From assembly GCA_902789675.1 (NCBI GenBank), contig CADAPG010000009.1, positions 1-41,730 of the forward strand: 41,730 bases of DNA, given 5' to 3'. The stretch comes from an uncultured Eubacteriales bacterium. Lineage in GTDB: Bacteria; Bacillota; Clostridia; Christensenellales; CAG-138. Of the stretch, positions 24,093 through 31,518 are shown one piece after another (the first letter of the stretch is position 1; the number at the start of each line of letters is the position of its first letter). The notes beneath the pieces were generated by a model that saw nothing but the letters and a program-made list of their open reading frames with translations, did not search any database and had not been told where the DNA came from. The translations under genes were made by a program, and so were the position numbers.

Positions 24093-24168
24093 TGGAGCCA
24101 AAGAGGGGACTCGGACCCCTGACCTACGCATTACGAGTGCGTCGCTCTACCGACTGAGCTACTTTGGC
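24093..24168 (-). tRNA. tRNA-Thr (anticodon CGT)
   Basis: Minus strand cloverleaf: acceptor GCCAAAG/CTTTGGC, D arm GCTC-AGTCGGTA-GAGC, anticodon stem ACGCA/TGCGT with loop CTCGTAA (anticodon CGT at 24133-24135), T arm AGGGG-TCCGAGT-CCCCT, discriminator T and an encoded CCA. Reads ACG codons. First gene of the tRNA pair behind a consensus promoter. Confidence 0.96.
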
Positions 24169-24179
24169 GGACCTTTTCT

Positions 24180-24208
24180 ATTATAGGCAAAGGACTTCGT
24201 TCTGTCAA
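24180..24208 (-). promoter_or_regulatory. Consensus SigA promoter of the tRNA pair
   Basis: Minus strand -35 TTGACA (24203-24208), 17-nt spacer, -10 TATAAT (24180-24185): a perfect match to the SigA consensus, as expected of stable RNA genes. The -10 ends 11 nt before the mature 5' end of tRNA-Thr. Confidence 0.92.
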
Positions 24209-24264
24209 GCATTTTTTGAATTTTTTCTGTATATCATTTCTTTGACGGCAGAATGACTTTTTTC

Positions 24265-24293
24265 GTGACAATACCAGACGATTATGGTATCAT
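24265..24293 (+). promoter_or_regulatory. SigA-type promoter of the orphan lipoprotein
   Basis: -35 GTGACA (24265-24270), 17-nt spacer, -10 TATCAT (24288-24293), about 32 nt before the GTG start at 24326. Confidence 0.65.
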
Positions 24294-24325
24294 AATAAAT
24301 CATATCCTCGGAAAGAAGGTATTCT

Positions 24326-25078
24326 GTGAAACAAGTATTGCATCGCGTTGCCGCGCTGTTTTTTGTCAGCATGATGCTGTTTGCCTGCTCAAAGTCCGGT
24401 GCCGGCACAAGAAAGCTGGAGCAGTCCGGCGTCTGGTCCCTGGGCGAGCGCTATCATTCTACTTACAGTTCCCTGACCTATTTTACAACGTATACGGTCA
24501 AAAATGAACCGTTCTGTCTGAAAGCGACACGCAATAAAAAGGAAACCGGCATGTCGAAGCGTGTCAAGGATTCCCGCAAAGTTGACGGGATCGTATATGC
24601 GCTGTGCGAAAGCAAGCTGCAGAATGCCGATGGTAAAGCGGCTTACACCTATTATGAGTGTTTTACCGGAAGCTTTCACTATTTTATCGGACGTGAAACC
24701 GAAGGCTTTTTTATCGAAAACTATGTTTCAATGGATGACGCCATTACGCTGATCACCAATCCGAGCTCGCCGAAAGGCAGCGTAAAACTCAGCGAGGAAG
24801 AATGGAATGCGCAGTACAGATTGGACGCCTGCAACCTCGAGGTCCTGATCCGTCCGAACGATAACGGCGCTTTGTGCAAAGCACTTCCCTCCTCCTATCA
24901 GACGGTGACCGAGAACGGTGAAACATATTATGTCTCCGCCTCGGGCGACGACATCGTTTACACAGACGGCACACATTCCGTTCAGATCCGCCAGGCGAAC
25001 CGTGCCGGATATAATGCGACGAACTATCATACGATATCCGAATGCAAAGCGGTCCTTGCCCTGCTCGGATCCAGATAA
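24326..25078 (+). CDS. Predicted lipoprotein of unknown function
   Basis: I recognise no family. The 250-residue product has a lipoprotein signal peptide with lipobox LFAC (Cys21), a Lys/Ser-rich stretch, and a soluble domain rich in Tyr and Thr (YHSTYSSLTYFTTYTV; YTYYECFTGSFHYF). The start is GTG 24326, with AAGAAGGT upstream. It is a single-gene transcript with its own promoter and a terminator at 25147-25177. Codon use is less GC-rich than in neighbouring genes. Confidence 0.75.
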   Translation: MKQVLHRVAALFFVSMMLFACSKSGAGTRKLEQSGVWSLGERYHSTYSSLTYFTTYTVKNEPFCLKATRNKKETGMSKRVKDSRKVDGIVYALCESKLQNADGKAAYTYYECFTGSFHYFIGRETEGFFIENYVSMDDAITLITNPSSPKGSVKLSEEEWNAQYRLDACNLEVLIRPNDNGALCKALPSSYQTVTENGETYYVSASGDDIVYTDGTHSVQIRQANRAGYNATNYHTISECKAVLALLGSR

Positions 25079-25146
25079 CAATCGTGTCCGGAACGGCGTT
25101 CAAGCCGATCCGTCATTGATCCGACATCTCACATATCACATTCAAA

Positions 25147-25177
25147 CGGGAGGCGATCTGCCTCCCGCTTTATTTAT
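25147..25177 (+). terminator. Terminator of the orphan lipoprotein gene
   Basis: Perfect 8-bp stem CGGGAGGC/GCCTCCCG (25147-25154, 25160-25167) with a GATCT loop, followed by CTTTATTTAT. It lies 68 nt after the stop codon. Confidence 0.8.
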
Positions 25178-25256
25178 CGCAAATAAAGTCATTTACCCAT
25201 CACAGATTTCCCCGACTTTCCAAATGCACTTAATATCGCGTACATCTCTCATATCT

Positions 25257-25270
25257 ATCGTTATAACGAT
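25257..25270. repeat. Perfect 14-bp palindrome
   Basis: ATCGTTATAACGAT is identical on both strands. It lies in the AT-rich gap, 180 nt upstream of the small ORF, and could be an operator for a dimeric regulator. No protein is assigned. Confidence 0.6.
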
Positions 25271-25305
25271 CTCTATTCATAAAATATCCCATTATACTTT
25301 ACACC

Positions 25306-25334
25306 TTGTTCATAATTTGTTCAAGTCTTATTCA
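25306..25334 (+). repeat. Three direct repeats with 11-bp period
   Basis: TTGTTCA at 25306, TTGTTCA at 25317 and TTATTCA at 25328, each separated by 4 nt, giving an exact 11-bp period. A related CTATTCA stands at 25273, 33 nt (three periods) upstream. Direct repeats one helical turn apart are typical of binding sites of OmpR/PhoB-type response regulators. The assignment to such a regulator is inference. Confidence 0.55.
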
Positions 25335-25437
25335 TACTTTTATCGCTGTTTTTTGGCGTTTCCTTCACAAATTTCAGGCAATTTTGACATATTTCTCCTT
25401 TATACTCTGAATCAGATACAAGAAAGGAGACTTTGTG

Positions 25438-25548
25438 ATGAATAACCAGGAAATGAAGAAATTGTATCGTCGGATCGAGCGGGCGTCCCGTCTGCGCTCC
25501 CATGTTTTTTACCGTAAGCTTGCTTCCCTGCTTTGCAGCTTATTTTGA
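25438..25548 (+). CDS. Small ORF, 36-residue basic peptide
   Basis: ATG 25438 follows a strong ribosome site (AAAGGAG, spacing about 9). The peptide starts MNNQEMKKLYRRIERASRL and ends KLASLLCSLF: highly basic, with a short hydrophobic C-terminus, so a membrane-active or RNA/DNA-binding role is possible. It has no recognised family. Two hairpins follow at 25568-25618, and no plus-strand gene is downstream, so it is not an obvious leader peptide. It may be a real short gene or a chance ORF. Confidence 0.4.
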   Translation: MNNQEMKKLYRRIERASRLRSHVFYRKLASLLCSLF

Positions 25549-25567
25549 TCGGCTGCACTGATTATTA

Positions 25568-25618
25568 GGATTCGTATCCCCTTTCGCCGAATCCGGCATG
25601 ACCCGGCGCCGCAGCCGG
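25568..25618 (+). other. Two tandem hairpins after the small ORF
   Basis: GGATTCG (25568-25574) pairs with CGAATCC (25588-25594), and CCGGC (25603-25607) pairs with GCCGG (25614-25618). The segment is GC-rich, unlike the AT-rich region before the ORF, and is followed by CGTTTTA. It could be a 3' structure of the small-ORF transcript or a terminator; the T run is weak. Confidence 0.4.
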
Positions 25619-25644
25619 CTTCGACGCGTTTTACTTGATTGCAT

Positions 25645-25670
25645 AAAAAAGGAGCGGTATATTCCGCTCC
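25645..25670 (-). terminator. Terminator of the metallophosphoesterase gene
   Basis: GGAGCGG (25651-25657) and CCGCTCC (25664-25670) with a TATATT loop, followed on the minus strand by TTTTTT. On the plus strand it is followed by TCATTCTTTTT and may also stop transcripts from the small ORF. Confidence 0.87.
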
Positions 25671-25691
25671 TCATTCTTTTTGGTATTCGAT

Positions 25692-26867
25692 TCAGTGTTT
25701 GATCTTCCAGGGCAGCGGAAGTACAAACTCCTCATTCTTCTCGTCGAAGGGATAATACTCCTCGCGATTTGCCGGATCGTCAAACCGATTGAAATCTTCA
25801 AACACCGGAGAATAGGTCAGATTGTGCATCGTGCCTTCCGCCTCGTTGATCTGCATCAATCTTAAATACCCTCCCCCGCCGTCTCTCAGCGACGCCTGAT
25901 AATTAAACAGCATCTGATAGACCGTGCGATCGTCTTTTCCGTCTCCGTCGTCGTCAAACGATTCCGGGAAGCAGTATGCGCCGTACTTATGTCCGCAAAG
26001 CACCATAAACAGGTTCGGCGTTTTCCTGACCACCTGATCGTGCCATCTCTTTCCGTCTTCGGAAAGCGTCTGCGTTTTTGTATAGTAGTCGTGCAGGCAA
26101 AGGACACCCACGCGATCCGGATACTGTTTGAAAACGTCGCGAACCCAGTCGATGCCCTTCTGCGACGGTGCAAAGCCCATATAGACAAACAGATAATCGG
26201 TTTCTCCGATCGTAAGGAGATCGTAGTGCCCGCGGTTGTTTTCATAACTTCCGCCGTACCACGGTTTGTTTTGGTAGCGTTTCTCTCCGAAGCGTGCGCA
26301 GAACGTCTTGTATCCGATCGGATCGAGCACATCATGGTTGCCGGCAAGTACGCCGTTCGGGATCTCGTCGATCATCGCCTGCGCGCGGTCGGCGACGTCC
26401 CATTCCGAATCCAGGTCCGTGTTATGCACAAGATCGCCCGTATTGATGATATACGCAAGATTCATTTCCTCCCGATGATCGCGCAGAAATCCCGTCATGG
26501 CATAATACGTTTCCGGGAACTTCTTGGAATAATGCTGCGGATCGCTCATCCACGCAATCGTATAGACACCGTCCGACGCGACATAGGTCTGCGGCAACTC
26601 GACGGGCGCAGGCGTTTCTGCCGCGAAAGCTTCCTGTGTTTGGACCGCTTCCGGCTTCTGTGTCGTCTCCGGCGGCGTCGGCTCCGGAACCGCGGGAACG
26701 CTCTCCGGCGACCCGACAGGATCTATAAGGATCTCATCTTCACCGATCTCCGGCGCAGTCGTTTCCGTCGCCTTCGGCTGCTCTGCCTGCACGGTTTCCG
26801 ATTGTTTGCATCCGACAAGAAGGATCAAACACAATACTATGATCAGAATGCCTTGAAAACGCTTCAC
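25692..26867 (-). CDS. Calcineurin-like metallophosphoesterase lipoprotein
   Basis: Exported metallophosphoesterase of 391 residues. The lipoprotein signal ends at LVGC (Cys20), then a Pro/Thr/Glu-rich linker (about 25-95) spans the wall, followed by the catalytic domain with the metal motifs WMSDPQHY, INTGDLVHN, AGNHD, LHDYY and CGHKYG in order. The substrate is unknown; secreted members of this family act on nucleotides, phospholipids or teichoic-type polymers. The start is GTG 26867 with CGGAGGA upstream. It has its own promoter and terminator and is divergent from sigG. Confidence 0.87.
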   Translation of the reverse strand: MKRFQGILIIVLCLILLVGCKQSETVQAEQPKATETTAPEIGEDEILIDPVGSPESVPAVPEPTPPETTQKPEAVQTQEAFAAETPAPVELPQTYVASDGVYTIAWMSDPQHYSKKFPETYYAMTGFLRDHREEMNLAYIINTGDLVHNTDLDSEWDVADRAQAMIDEIPNGVLAGNHDVLDPIGYKTFCARFGEKRYQNKPWYGGSYENNRGHYDLLTIGETDYLFVYMGFAPSQKGIDWVRDVFKQYPDRVGVLCLHDYYTKTQTLSEDGKRWHDQVVRKTPNLFMVLCGHKYGAYCFPESFDDDGDGKDDRTVYQMLFNYQASLRDGGGGYLRLMQINEAEGTMHNLTYSPVFEDFNRFDDPANREEYYPFDEKNEEFVLPLPWKIKH

Positions 26868-26894
26868 AACGCTTCCTCCGAACCGTTTTTCTGT

Positions 26895-26923
26895 ATCGTA
26901 CCACGATTGGAAAAGTCTGTCAA
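26895..26923 (-). promoter_or_regulatory. SigA-type promoter of the metallophosphoesterase gene
   Basis: Minus strand -35 TTGACA (26918-26923), 17-nt spacer, -10 TACGAT (26895-26900), 27 nt before the GTG start. It lies in the 118-nt divergent gap to sigG. I found no convincing sigma-F or sigma-G promoter for sigG in the same gap. Confidence 0.65.
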
Positions 26924-26985
26924 ATCCTCCCCGAACGTTTGAACGCTCGGAAAGACGGACAGACTACTGCTCGGAGGTGATTCTC

Positions 26986-27759
26986 TTGCAAAAGGTGGAG
27001 ATCACAAGCATCGACACGTCCCGTCTTCCGCGGCTGAAACCGGATGAAATGCGAAAGCTCCTGGAGCGCGCAAAGGCGGGCGATTCCGAAGCGCGTGAGC
27101 AGTTCATCTATTCTAATCTGCGGCTCGTTCTGTCTGTCGTGCAGCGCTTTGCAGGGCGCGGCGAGCTGGCGGACGATCTGTTTCAGGTCGGATGCATCGG
27201 TCTGATCAAATCGGTCGACGGGTTCGATCTTTCACAGGACGTTCGTTTTTCAACCTATGCGGTACCGATGATCGCGGGAGAGATCCGCCGGCATTTACGG
27301 GACTACAGCGCCGTCCGTGTGCCGCGCTCGATGCGGGACACCGCGTACCGCGCGATGCAGGCAAAGCTTGCCCTGACGGAAAAGCTGTCGCGCGAGCCGA
27401 CTGTCGGCGAGATCGCAAAGGAGCTCGGCGTCGCCGAACCGGACGTGGTCTTTGCGCTCGACGCCATCTCCGATCCGGTTTCCCTCTATGATCCCGTGTT
27501 CAAAACGGAAGACGACACGCTGTGCGTGCTCGATCAGATCTGCGATCCGAAGGACAGCGAAGCAAAACGTGTTGATTCCATTGCGCTGAAGGAAGGGATC
27601 TCGCGGCTCAGCGAACGCGATCAGAAGATCCTGAACCTGCGATATTTTGCGTGCAAGACACAGGTCGAGGTTTCCAAGGAAATCGGCATCTCGCAGGCGC
27701 AGGTCTCCCGGCTTGAGAAAAGCGCATTGAAGCAGCTTGAGAAGTATATCGGTTCATGA
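26986..27759 (+). CDS. sigG: RNA polymerase sporulation sigma factor SigG
   Basis: Late forespore sigma factor. The 257-residue protein starts [21 protein letters not shown], the sigma-G-specific N-terminus, followed by region 2 ([35 protein letters not shown]) and region 4 with the helix-turn-helix [20 protein letters not shown]. The start is TTG 26986, 8 nt after GGAGG; a GTG at 26977 lies inside the ribosome site. In Bacillus sigG follows spoIIGA-sigE in tandem; here it faces sigE and the two stops overlap by 6 bp. Confidence 0.95.
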   Translation: MQKVEITSIDTSRLPRLKPDEMRKLLERAKAGDSEAREQFIYSNLRLVLSVVQRFAGRGELADDLFQVGCIGLIKSVDGFDLSQDVRFSTYAVPMIAGEIRRHLRDYSAVRVPRSMRDTAYRAMQAKLALTEKLSREPTVGEIAKELGVAEPDVVFALDAISDPVSLYDPVFKTEDDTLCVLDQICDPKDSEAKRVDSIALKEGISRLSERDQKILNLRYFACKTQVEVSKEIGISQAQVSRLEKSALKQLEKYIGS

Positions 27760-28467
27760 CTGCATCCGAACGATCTCCCGCTTCAGCCGTTTCATGATCC
27801 GTTTTTCGAGACGGCTGATGTAGCTCTGCGAGATCCCCATCGCGTCCGCAACCTGCTTCTGCGTCTGCGCTTCGCCGTTTTTCAATCCGAACCGAAGATC
27901 GATGATCTCGCGTTCGCGGTCCGTAAGCTTGGAAAGCGCTTTGTTCAGCAGTTCGAGTTCGACCTCGTCCTCCATATCGCGGCTGACGACGTCCGGATCC
28001 GTACCGAGCACATCCGACAGCAGCAGTTCATTGCCGTCCCAATCGACATTCAACGGTTCATCGAAGCTGACTTCAAGCTTCAGTTTGGTCGTGCGCCGCA
28101 GATGCATCAGGATCTCGTTTTCGATGCAGCGGGACGCATAGGTCGCAAGCTTGATCTTCTTTTCCGATTTGAACGTCTCGACCGCCTTGATCAATCCGAT
28201 CGTACCGATGCTGATCAGGTCCTCCGTCTGTACGCCCGTGTTCTCAAATTTCTTGGCAAGGTATACGACCAGGCGGAGATTGTGCACGATCAGCTTGTCC
28301 TTGGCTTCCTTGTCGGTCGGCGCAAGCTCGATGCAGCGTGCCTCCTCCTCCGGATCAAGCGGCGGCGGGAGGCTTTCGTTTGCATGAACGTACCATAAGG
28401 TATCGCGTCTGCCAATGCGAAGCCACACGAGCAGGCGAGCCCAAATACGATAAAGCCACGCTATCAT
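27754..28467 (-). CDS. sigE: RNA polymerase sporulation sigma factor SigE (pro-sigma-E)
   Basis: Early mother-cell sigma factor made as an inactive precursor. The N-terminal 25 or so residues ([19 protein letters not shown]) are the amphipathic membrane-binding pro-sequence cleaved by SpoIIGA; then [13 protein letters not shown], region 2 ([40 protein letters not shown]) and region 4 ([20 protein letters not shown]). The start ATG 28467 has GGAGG 8 nt upstream, inside spoIIGA, with which it overlaps by 113 bp in another frame. Third gene of spoIIE-spoIIGA-sigE. Confidence 0.96.
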   Translation of the reverse strand: MIAWLYRIWARLLVWLRIGRRDTLWYVHANESLPPPLDPEEEARCIELAPTDKEAKDKLIVHNLRLVVYLAKKFENTGVQTEDLISIGTIGLIKAVETFKSEKKIKLATYASRCIENEILMHLRRTTKLKLEVSFDEPLNVDWDGNELLLSDVLGTDPDVVSRDMEDEVELELLNKALSKLTDREREIIDLRFGLKNGEAQTQKQVADAMGISQSYISRLEKRIMKRLKREIVRMQS

Positions 28468-29242
28468 TCATGGTCCTCCAATCATACGGTAAAAGGCTTT
28501 CCGGCAGGATCGCCTGCGCCGAACCGATCGGTTCCGGCGCCTTTGCCAGAAAGCAGTCGATCGCTGCGTTGCCGTACTGCGGGAGCGTGACCGAGATCGG
28601 CCGTTCCCCGTACAGAACGTCCTGAATCGACGCTTTCGCAAACGGAATCGGCCGCAGCGGTCGGTCTACGTCGCGGTCGATCAAAATGACAGGTAAGCCT
28701 GAAATCGGTTCCTTCAGCAGATTCCCGCTGTCGATCAACGCATCGAGCCGGTACTGATGCTCTGCGAGACTTACCGCAAGCTCTGTATGCAGCGCCTGTC
28801 TTTTTCGAACCGAAAGCAGTTTCCGGATCAGCCGCGGCAGACACAGTGTGCAGACCGCCGAAAGCATTGCCGCACGCAGCGGGACCGTCCCGATCATCGT
28901 TCCGTCGGCATAGACCGTTCCGCCGAGCTGCAGGGTCAAAAGCATCGCCGCCCCGCCCGTCAACGCCGCGGAAAGCAGGATAAACGGGATCGGCTTCAAT
29001 ATGCCTCCCGACCGGCGAAACAGCGGAAGGGAAAGCAGCAGAAAGCACGGCAGTTTGCAATACGGCTCGCGGAGCAACGGTACAAGAAACAGGGATGCGA
29101 ACGCATAGCATGCGCCGAGCAGCGAAATGAACACCGTCGGGCAGATCCGGATCCGAACGCCCATCCATGCCGCTGCAAGCAGATATACACAGCAGTTCAT
29201 CAGCGTATTGTCTATCAGGAACGGTTCAACTGCGATCTTCAT
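28355..29242 (-). CDS. spoIIGA: Sigma-E processing peptidase SpoIIGA
   Basis: Membrane aspartic protease that cleaves pro-sigma-E when activated by forespore SpoIIR. The 295-residue protein has five or so N-terminal helices (residues 1-140) and a cytoplasmic domain with the catalytic motif [11 protein letters not shown], Asp171-Ser-Gly. The conserved fold appears to end near [10 protein letters not shown] (about 255); the remaining ~40 residues are read through the start of sigE and look unconserved. The ATG overlaps the spoIIE stop by 4 nt. Confidence 0.9.
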   Translation of the reverse strand: MKIAVEPFLIDNTLMNCCVYLLAAAWMGVRIRICPTVFISLLGACYAFASLFLVPLLREPYCKLPCFLLLSLPLFRRSGGILKPIPFILLSAALTGGAAMLLTLQLGGTVYADGTMIGTVPLRAAMLSAVCTLCLPRLIRKLLSVRKRQALHTELAVSLAEHQYRLDALIDSGNLLKEPISGLPVILIDRDVDRPLRPIPFAKASIQDVLYGERPISVTLPQYGNAAIDCFLAKAPEPIGSAQAILPESLLPYDWRTMNDSVALSYLGSPARVASHWQTRYLMVRSCKRKPPAAA

Positions 29243-31491
29243 GCGACAGAGATCACCATGACCGTCATGTCATCGGTCCCGCCTCTCGCTTTTGCGATCA
29301 TCAGAAGTTGCTCTCCCGCCTTCTGCCCGATCGGTTCTACAGAGCGAATCACCTGTTCCGCATCTTCGGAAAACATATCGTGTACGCCGTCGGAGCACAG
29401 AACGATCCGATCGTTTTTCTTGAGCTGCATACGAATCACGCTCGGTTTGGCGTCCGCAAGGATCCCGCAGGGCAAAGCCTCACCTGTGATGACGCTGACC
29501 TGACCGTCCCGCACGAGATAGCTCGGCGGCGCGCCGTACTTCAGAAGCTCCGCCTCTCCGGTCCTGAGGTCGATCGAAACGGCGTCGAGCGTGGCATACA
29601 TCTCCGCTTCATTCTGCGCCAGAAGCATACGGTTCACATTTTCATACACAAGCTCCTTCTTCACCCCGGCATGACAAAGCCGGAACAGAAGCCGGATCGC
29701 CGCTTCGCTTTCCCGGCGGGCGTCACGCCCTGTCCCCATACCGTCCGAGAGCGCAAAGCATACGCGTCCGCCCGGGATCCGACATTCGCCGGTCGCATCG
29801 CCGCTGACCGTATCCGATACCGTTGTCCTGGCAACCTGCGCAGCTGCATGCAATTCTGCATCCTGTTCAAAGCTGAAGGAAACACGACGCTCGCTCTGCG
29901 CCACGCGAATGCATCGGAGCGGGTATCCGCATGCCTGTTCGATCTCCTGCCGGACGGCGGAATGCTTCATCCGCAGCGGACGCACAAGGACCGCCGTAAT
30001 CATATCCGTTCCGTTCGTTTCATAGAGCTCCAGCGATTCGACAGTCAGTCCCGCCCGAATCAGGCGTTCCCGGATTTTCTTTTCGGTCACGTCCGCACGA
30101 TGCGACCGGTTTCGCATTTGTCTTGCATAAGTGCAAAGCGCTGCGCCGGCGCCCGAAAACTGGCGTTCCACAAAGCCGGACTGCATCTGCACATGTTTGC
30201 TGACGGCATTTCGGTTCAAAGCCTGCTGATAGGACAGCTGCACGGATCCGCAGAGATCTTCGAAATGCCTGCATCCCTCGTCGATCGGATCCGACGGGAA
30301 TACACGTTCTCCCTTCCCTGCCGTTCCTGCGATCGTAAGGATCGTCTCCCGCATTGCATCGGCATCCTTCCAGCATCTGCGGCGATTCTCGCAATTCCGG
30401 CAGATTGCAAGCGCGCCTTGTATCGTCCATCGCGCTGTGCTGTCGTCCTCTTCCGGTTCAATATGGAACATTGCGGAAAAGCCGCCGAGCAGCTTCCCCA
30501 TCCGTTCGACCTCATGCGAGGCGCGTTGTTCCGTCCGCTTGATCGCTTCGCTGACCATCCGGTCTGCGTTCAGTTTCACGTCCGTATACCGACGCAGAGA
30601 ATCAAGCCATGCTCTCGGCATCATCAGAAACAGCAGCATTCCGCTCAACAGGTTCGACGCGCTCATTGCCAGCGCATCCTGCGATCGATACGTTTGAAAC
30701 AGCAGACCTGAAAGGAAGAAGGCGCAGATCATAAACAGCTTTCCCCTTTCTCGCACCATTGCCGCGGCGATTGCGCCGAGGGATACGCTTCCGATCAGGA
30801 TGGGATCCGCGCCTGTACAGGCGGTCAGCATGATCGACCAGAGTACGCCCGCCGCAGCGCCGAACACACCGCGCGCATAGACGGCGACCCCGGTCAGAAT
30901 CAGCATCAGCATCACCGGAAGCGACCAGTCAAGAAACGCCGCGTCGGTGCAGGCAAGCAGCAGCATGCCGATCCCCAGCGCGAAAAAGATCTGTTCCGAA
31001 TCGGTCACCGTGCGCGCATGCGTCAGCGTTTTGATCGAAAGACATATGCGTCGGAAGCAGATCGCCGCAGCCAGAGATACCGCGATCGAAATCACGCCGT
31101 ACAAAAGCTCCTCTGTTCCGTAAATTGCGGAGATCGGCAGAGTGATCAAACAGCATGCCAGATAGATCAACAGCCGCGTTCTGGGGCTGCAGCTCTTGTG
31201 AACAAGCAAGATCAACCGGGTGATCCCCCAATACAGCAGGACCGCAGACACGCCCTGCCAATAGGGCTGCGTTCCGGAAAACGCGCCGAGTATGATTCCT
31301 CCGACGATTGCGGCAGGATCGAATCCCGCGAGCTGACTTCCGAGCAGCAATCCAAGCGACAGCGGCGTATGTAATTCGTGAATCCGGACACGGGATAACA
31401 GCAGCGCGCACAGAAAGCCGCCGATCACAACGACTGTTCCGATCACGGGCGTTCTGCCTTGTTCTGCTGTTTTCAAATCTCGCTTCTGCAT
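29239..31491 (-). CDS. spoIIE: Stage II sporulation protein E (PP2C phosphatase)
   Basis: Membrane serine phosphatase that dephosphorylates SpoIIAA to release sigma-F in the forespore. The 750-residue protein has about ten N-terminal helices (residues 15-320), a central cysteine-containing oligomerisation region (ICRNCENRRRCWKDAD), and the C-terminal PP2C domain (about 545-750) with FALSDGMGTG, GAPPSYL, VLCSDGVHD and GGTDDMTVMVI. No ribosome site precedes ATG 31491; instead a -10-like box and a 9-bp hairpin stand there. First gene of an operon with spoIIGA and sigE. Confidence 0.95.
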   Translation of the reverse strand: MQKRDLKTAEQGRTPVIGTVVVIGGFLCALLLSRVRIHELHTPLSLGLLLGSQLAGFDPAAIVGGIILGAFSGTQPYWQGVSAVLLYWGITRLILLVHKSCSPRTRLLIYLACCLITLPISAIYGTEELLYGVISIAVSLAAAICFRRICLSIKTLTHARTVTDSEQIFFALGIGMLLLACTDAAFLDWSLPVMLMLILTGVAVYARGVFGAAAGVLWSIMLTACTGADPILIGSVSLGAIAAAMVRERGKLFMICAFFLSGLLFQTYRSQDALAMSASNLLSGMLLFLMMPRAWLDSLRRYTDVKLNADRMVSEAIKRTEQRASHEVERMGKLLGGFSAMFHIEPEEDDSTARWTIQGALAICRNCENRRRCWKDADAMRETILTIAGTAGKGERVFPSDPIDEGCRHFEDLCGSVQLSYQQALNRNAVSKHVQMQSGFVERQFSGAGAALCTYARQMRNRSHRADVTEKKIRERLIRAGLTVESLELYETNGTDMITAVLVRPLRMKHSAVRQEIEQACGYPLRCIRVAQSERRVSFSFEQDAELHAAAQVARTTVSDTVSGDATGECRIPGGRVCFALSDGMGTGRDARRESEAAIRLLFRLCHAGVKKELVYENVNRMLLAQNEAEMYATLDAVSIDLRTGEAELLKYGAPPSYLVRDGQVSVITGEALPCGILADAKPSVIRMQLKKNDRIVLCSDGVHDMFSEDAEQVIRSVEPIGQKAGEQLLMIAKARGGTDDMTVMVISVA

Positions 31492-31492
31492 G

Positions 31493-31518
31493 CCGGTATT
31501 GTACTAAAACAATACCGG
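31493..31518 (-). promoter_or_regulatory. Perfect hairpin/operator with embedded -10 box at the spoIIE start
   Basis: CCGGTATTG (31493-31501) and CAATACCGG (31510-31518) are perfect inverted arms with an 8-nt spacer. The element begins 1 nt upstream of the spoIIE ATG. On the minus strand it contains TACAAT (31498-31503), a good -10 box whose start point would fall at the ATG itself. No good -35 is seen at 17 nt, as in activator-dependent promoters. The site could be an operator, an RNA hairpin, or both. Confidence 0.6.

Larger units (their letters stand above)
25178..25437. other. AT-rich gene-free segment upstream of a small ORF
   Basis: About 260 nt without a credible long gene and clearly more AT-rich than the flanks. 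It holds a perfect 14-bp palindrome (25257-25270), three 11-bp-spaced direct repeats (25306-25334), an isolated TTGACA at 25384-25389 and a -10-like TATACT at 25401-25406 that are only 11 nt apart, so they cannot form one ordinary promoter. It looks like a regulatory region for the ORF at 25438. Confidence 0.5.

Noticed and set aside
25384..25406. TTGACA and TATACT as a SigA promoter for the small ORF
   Set aside because: The spacer is only 11 nt, far from the 17 nt seen in every other promoter here; the two elements cannot form one ordinary promoter.
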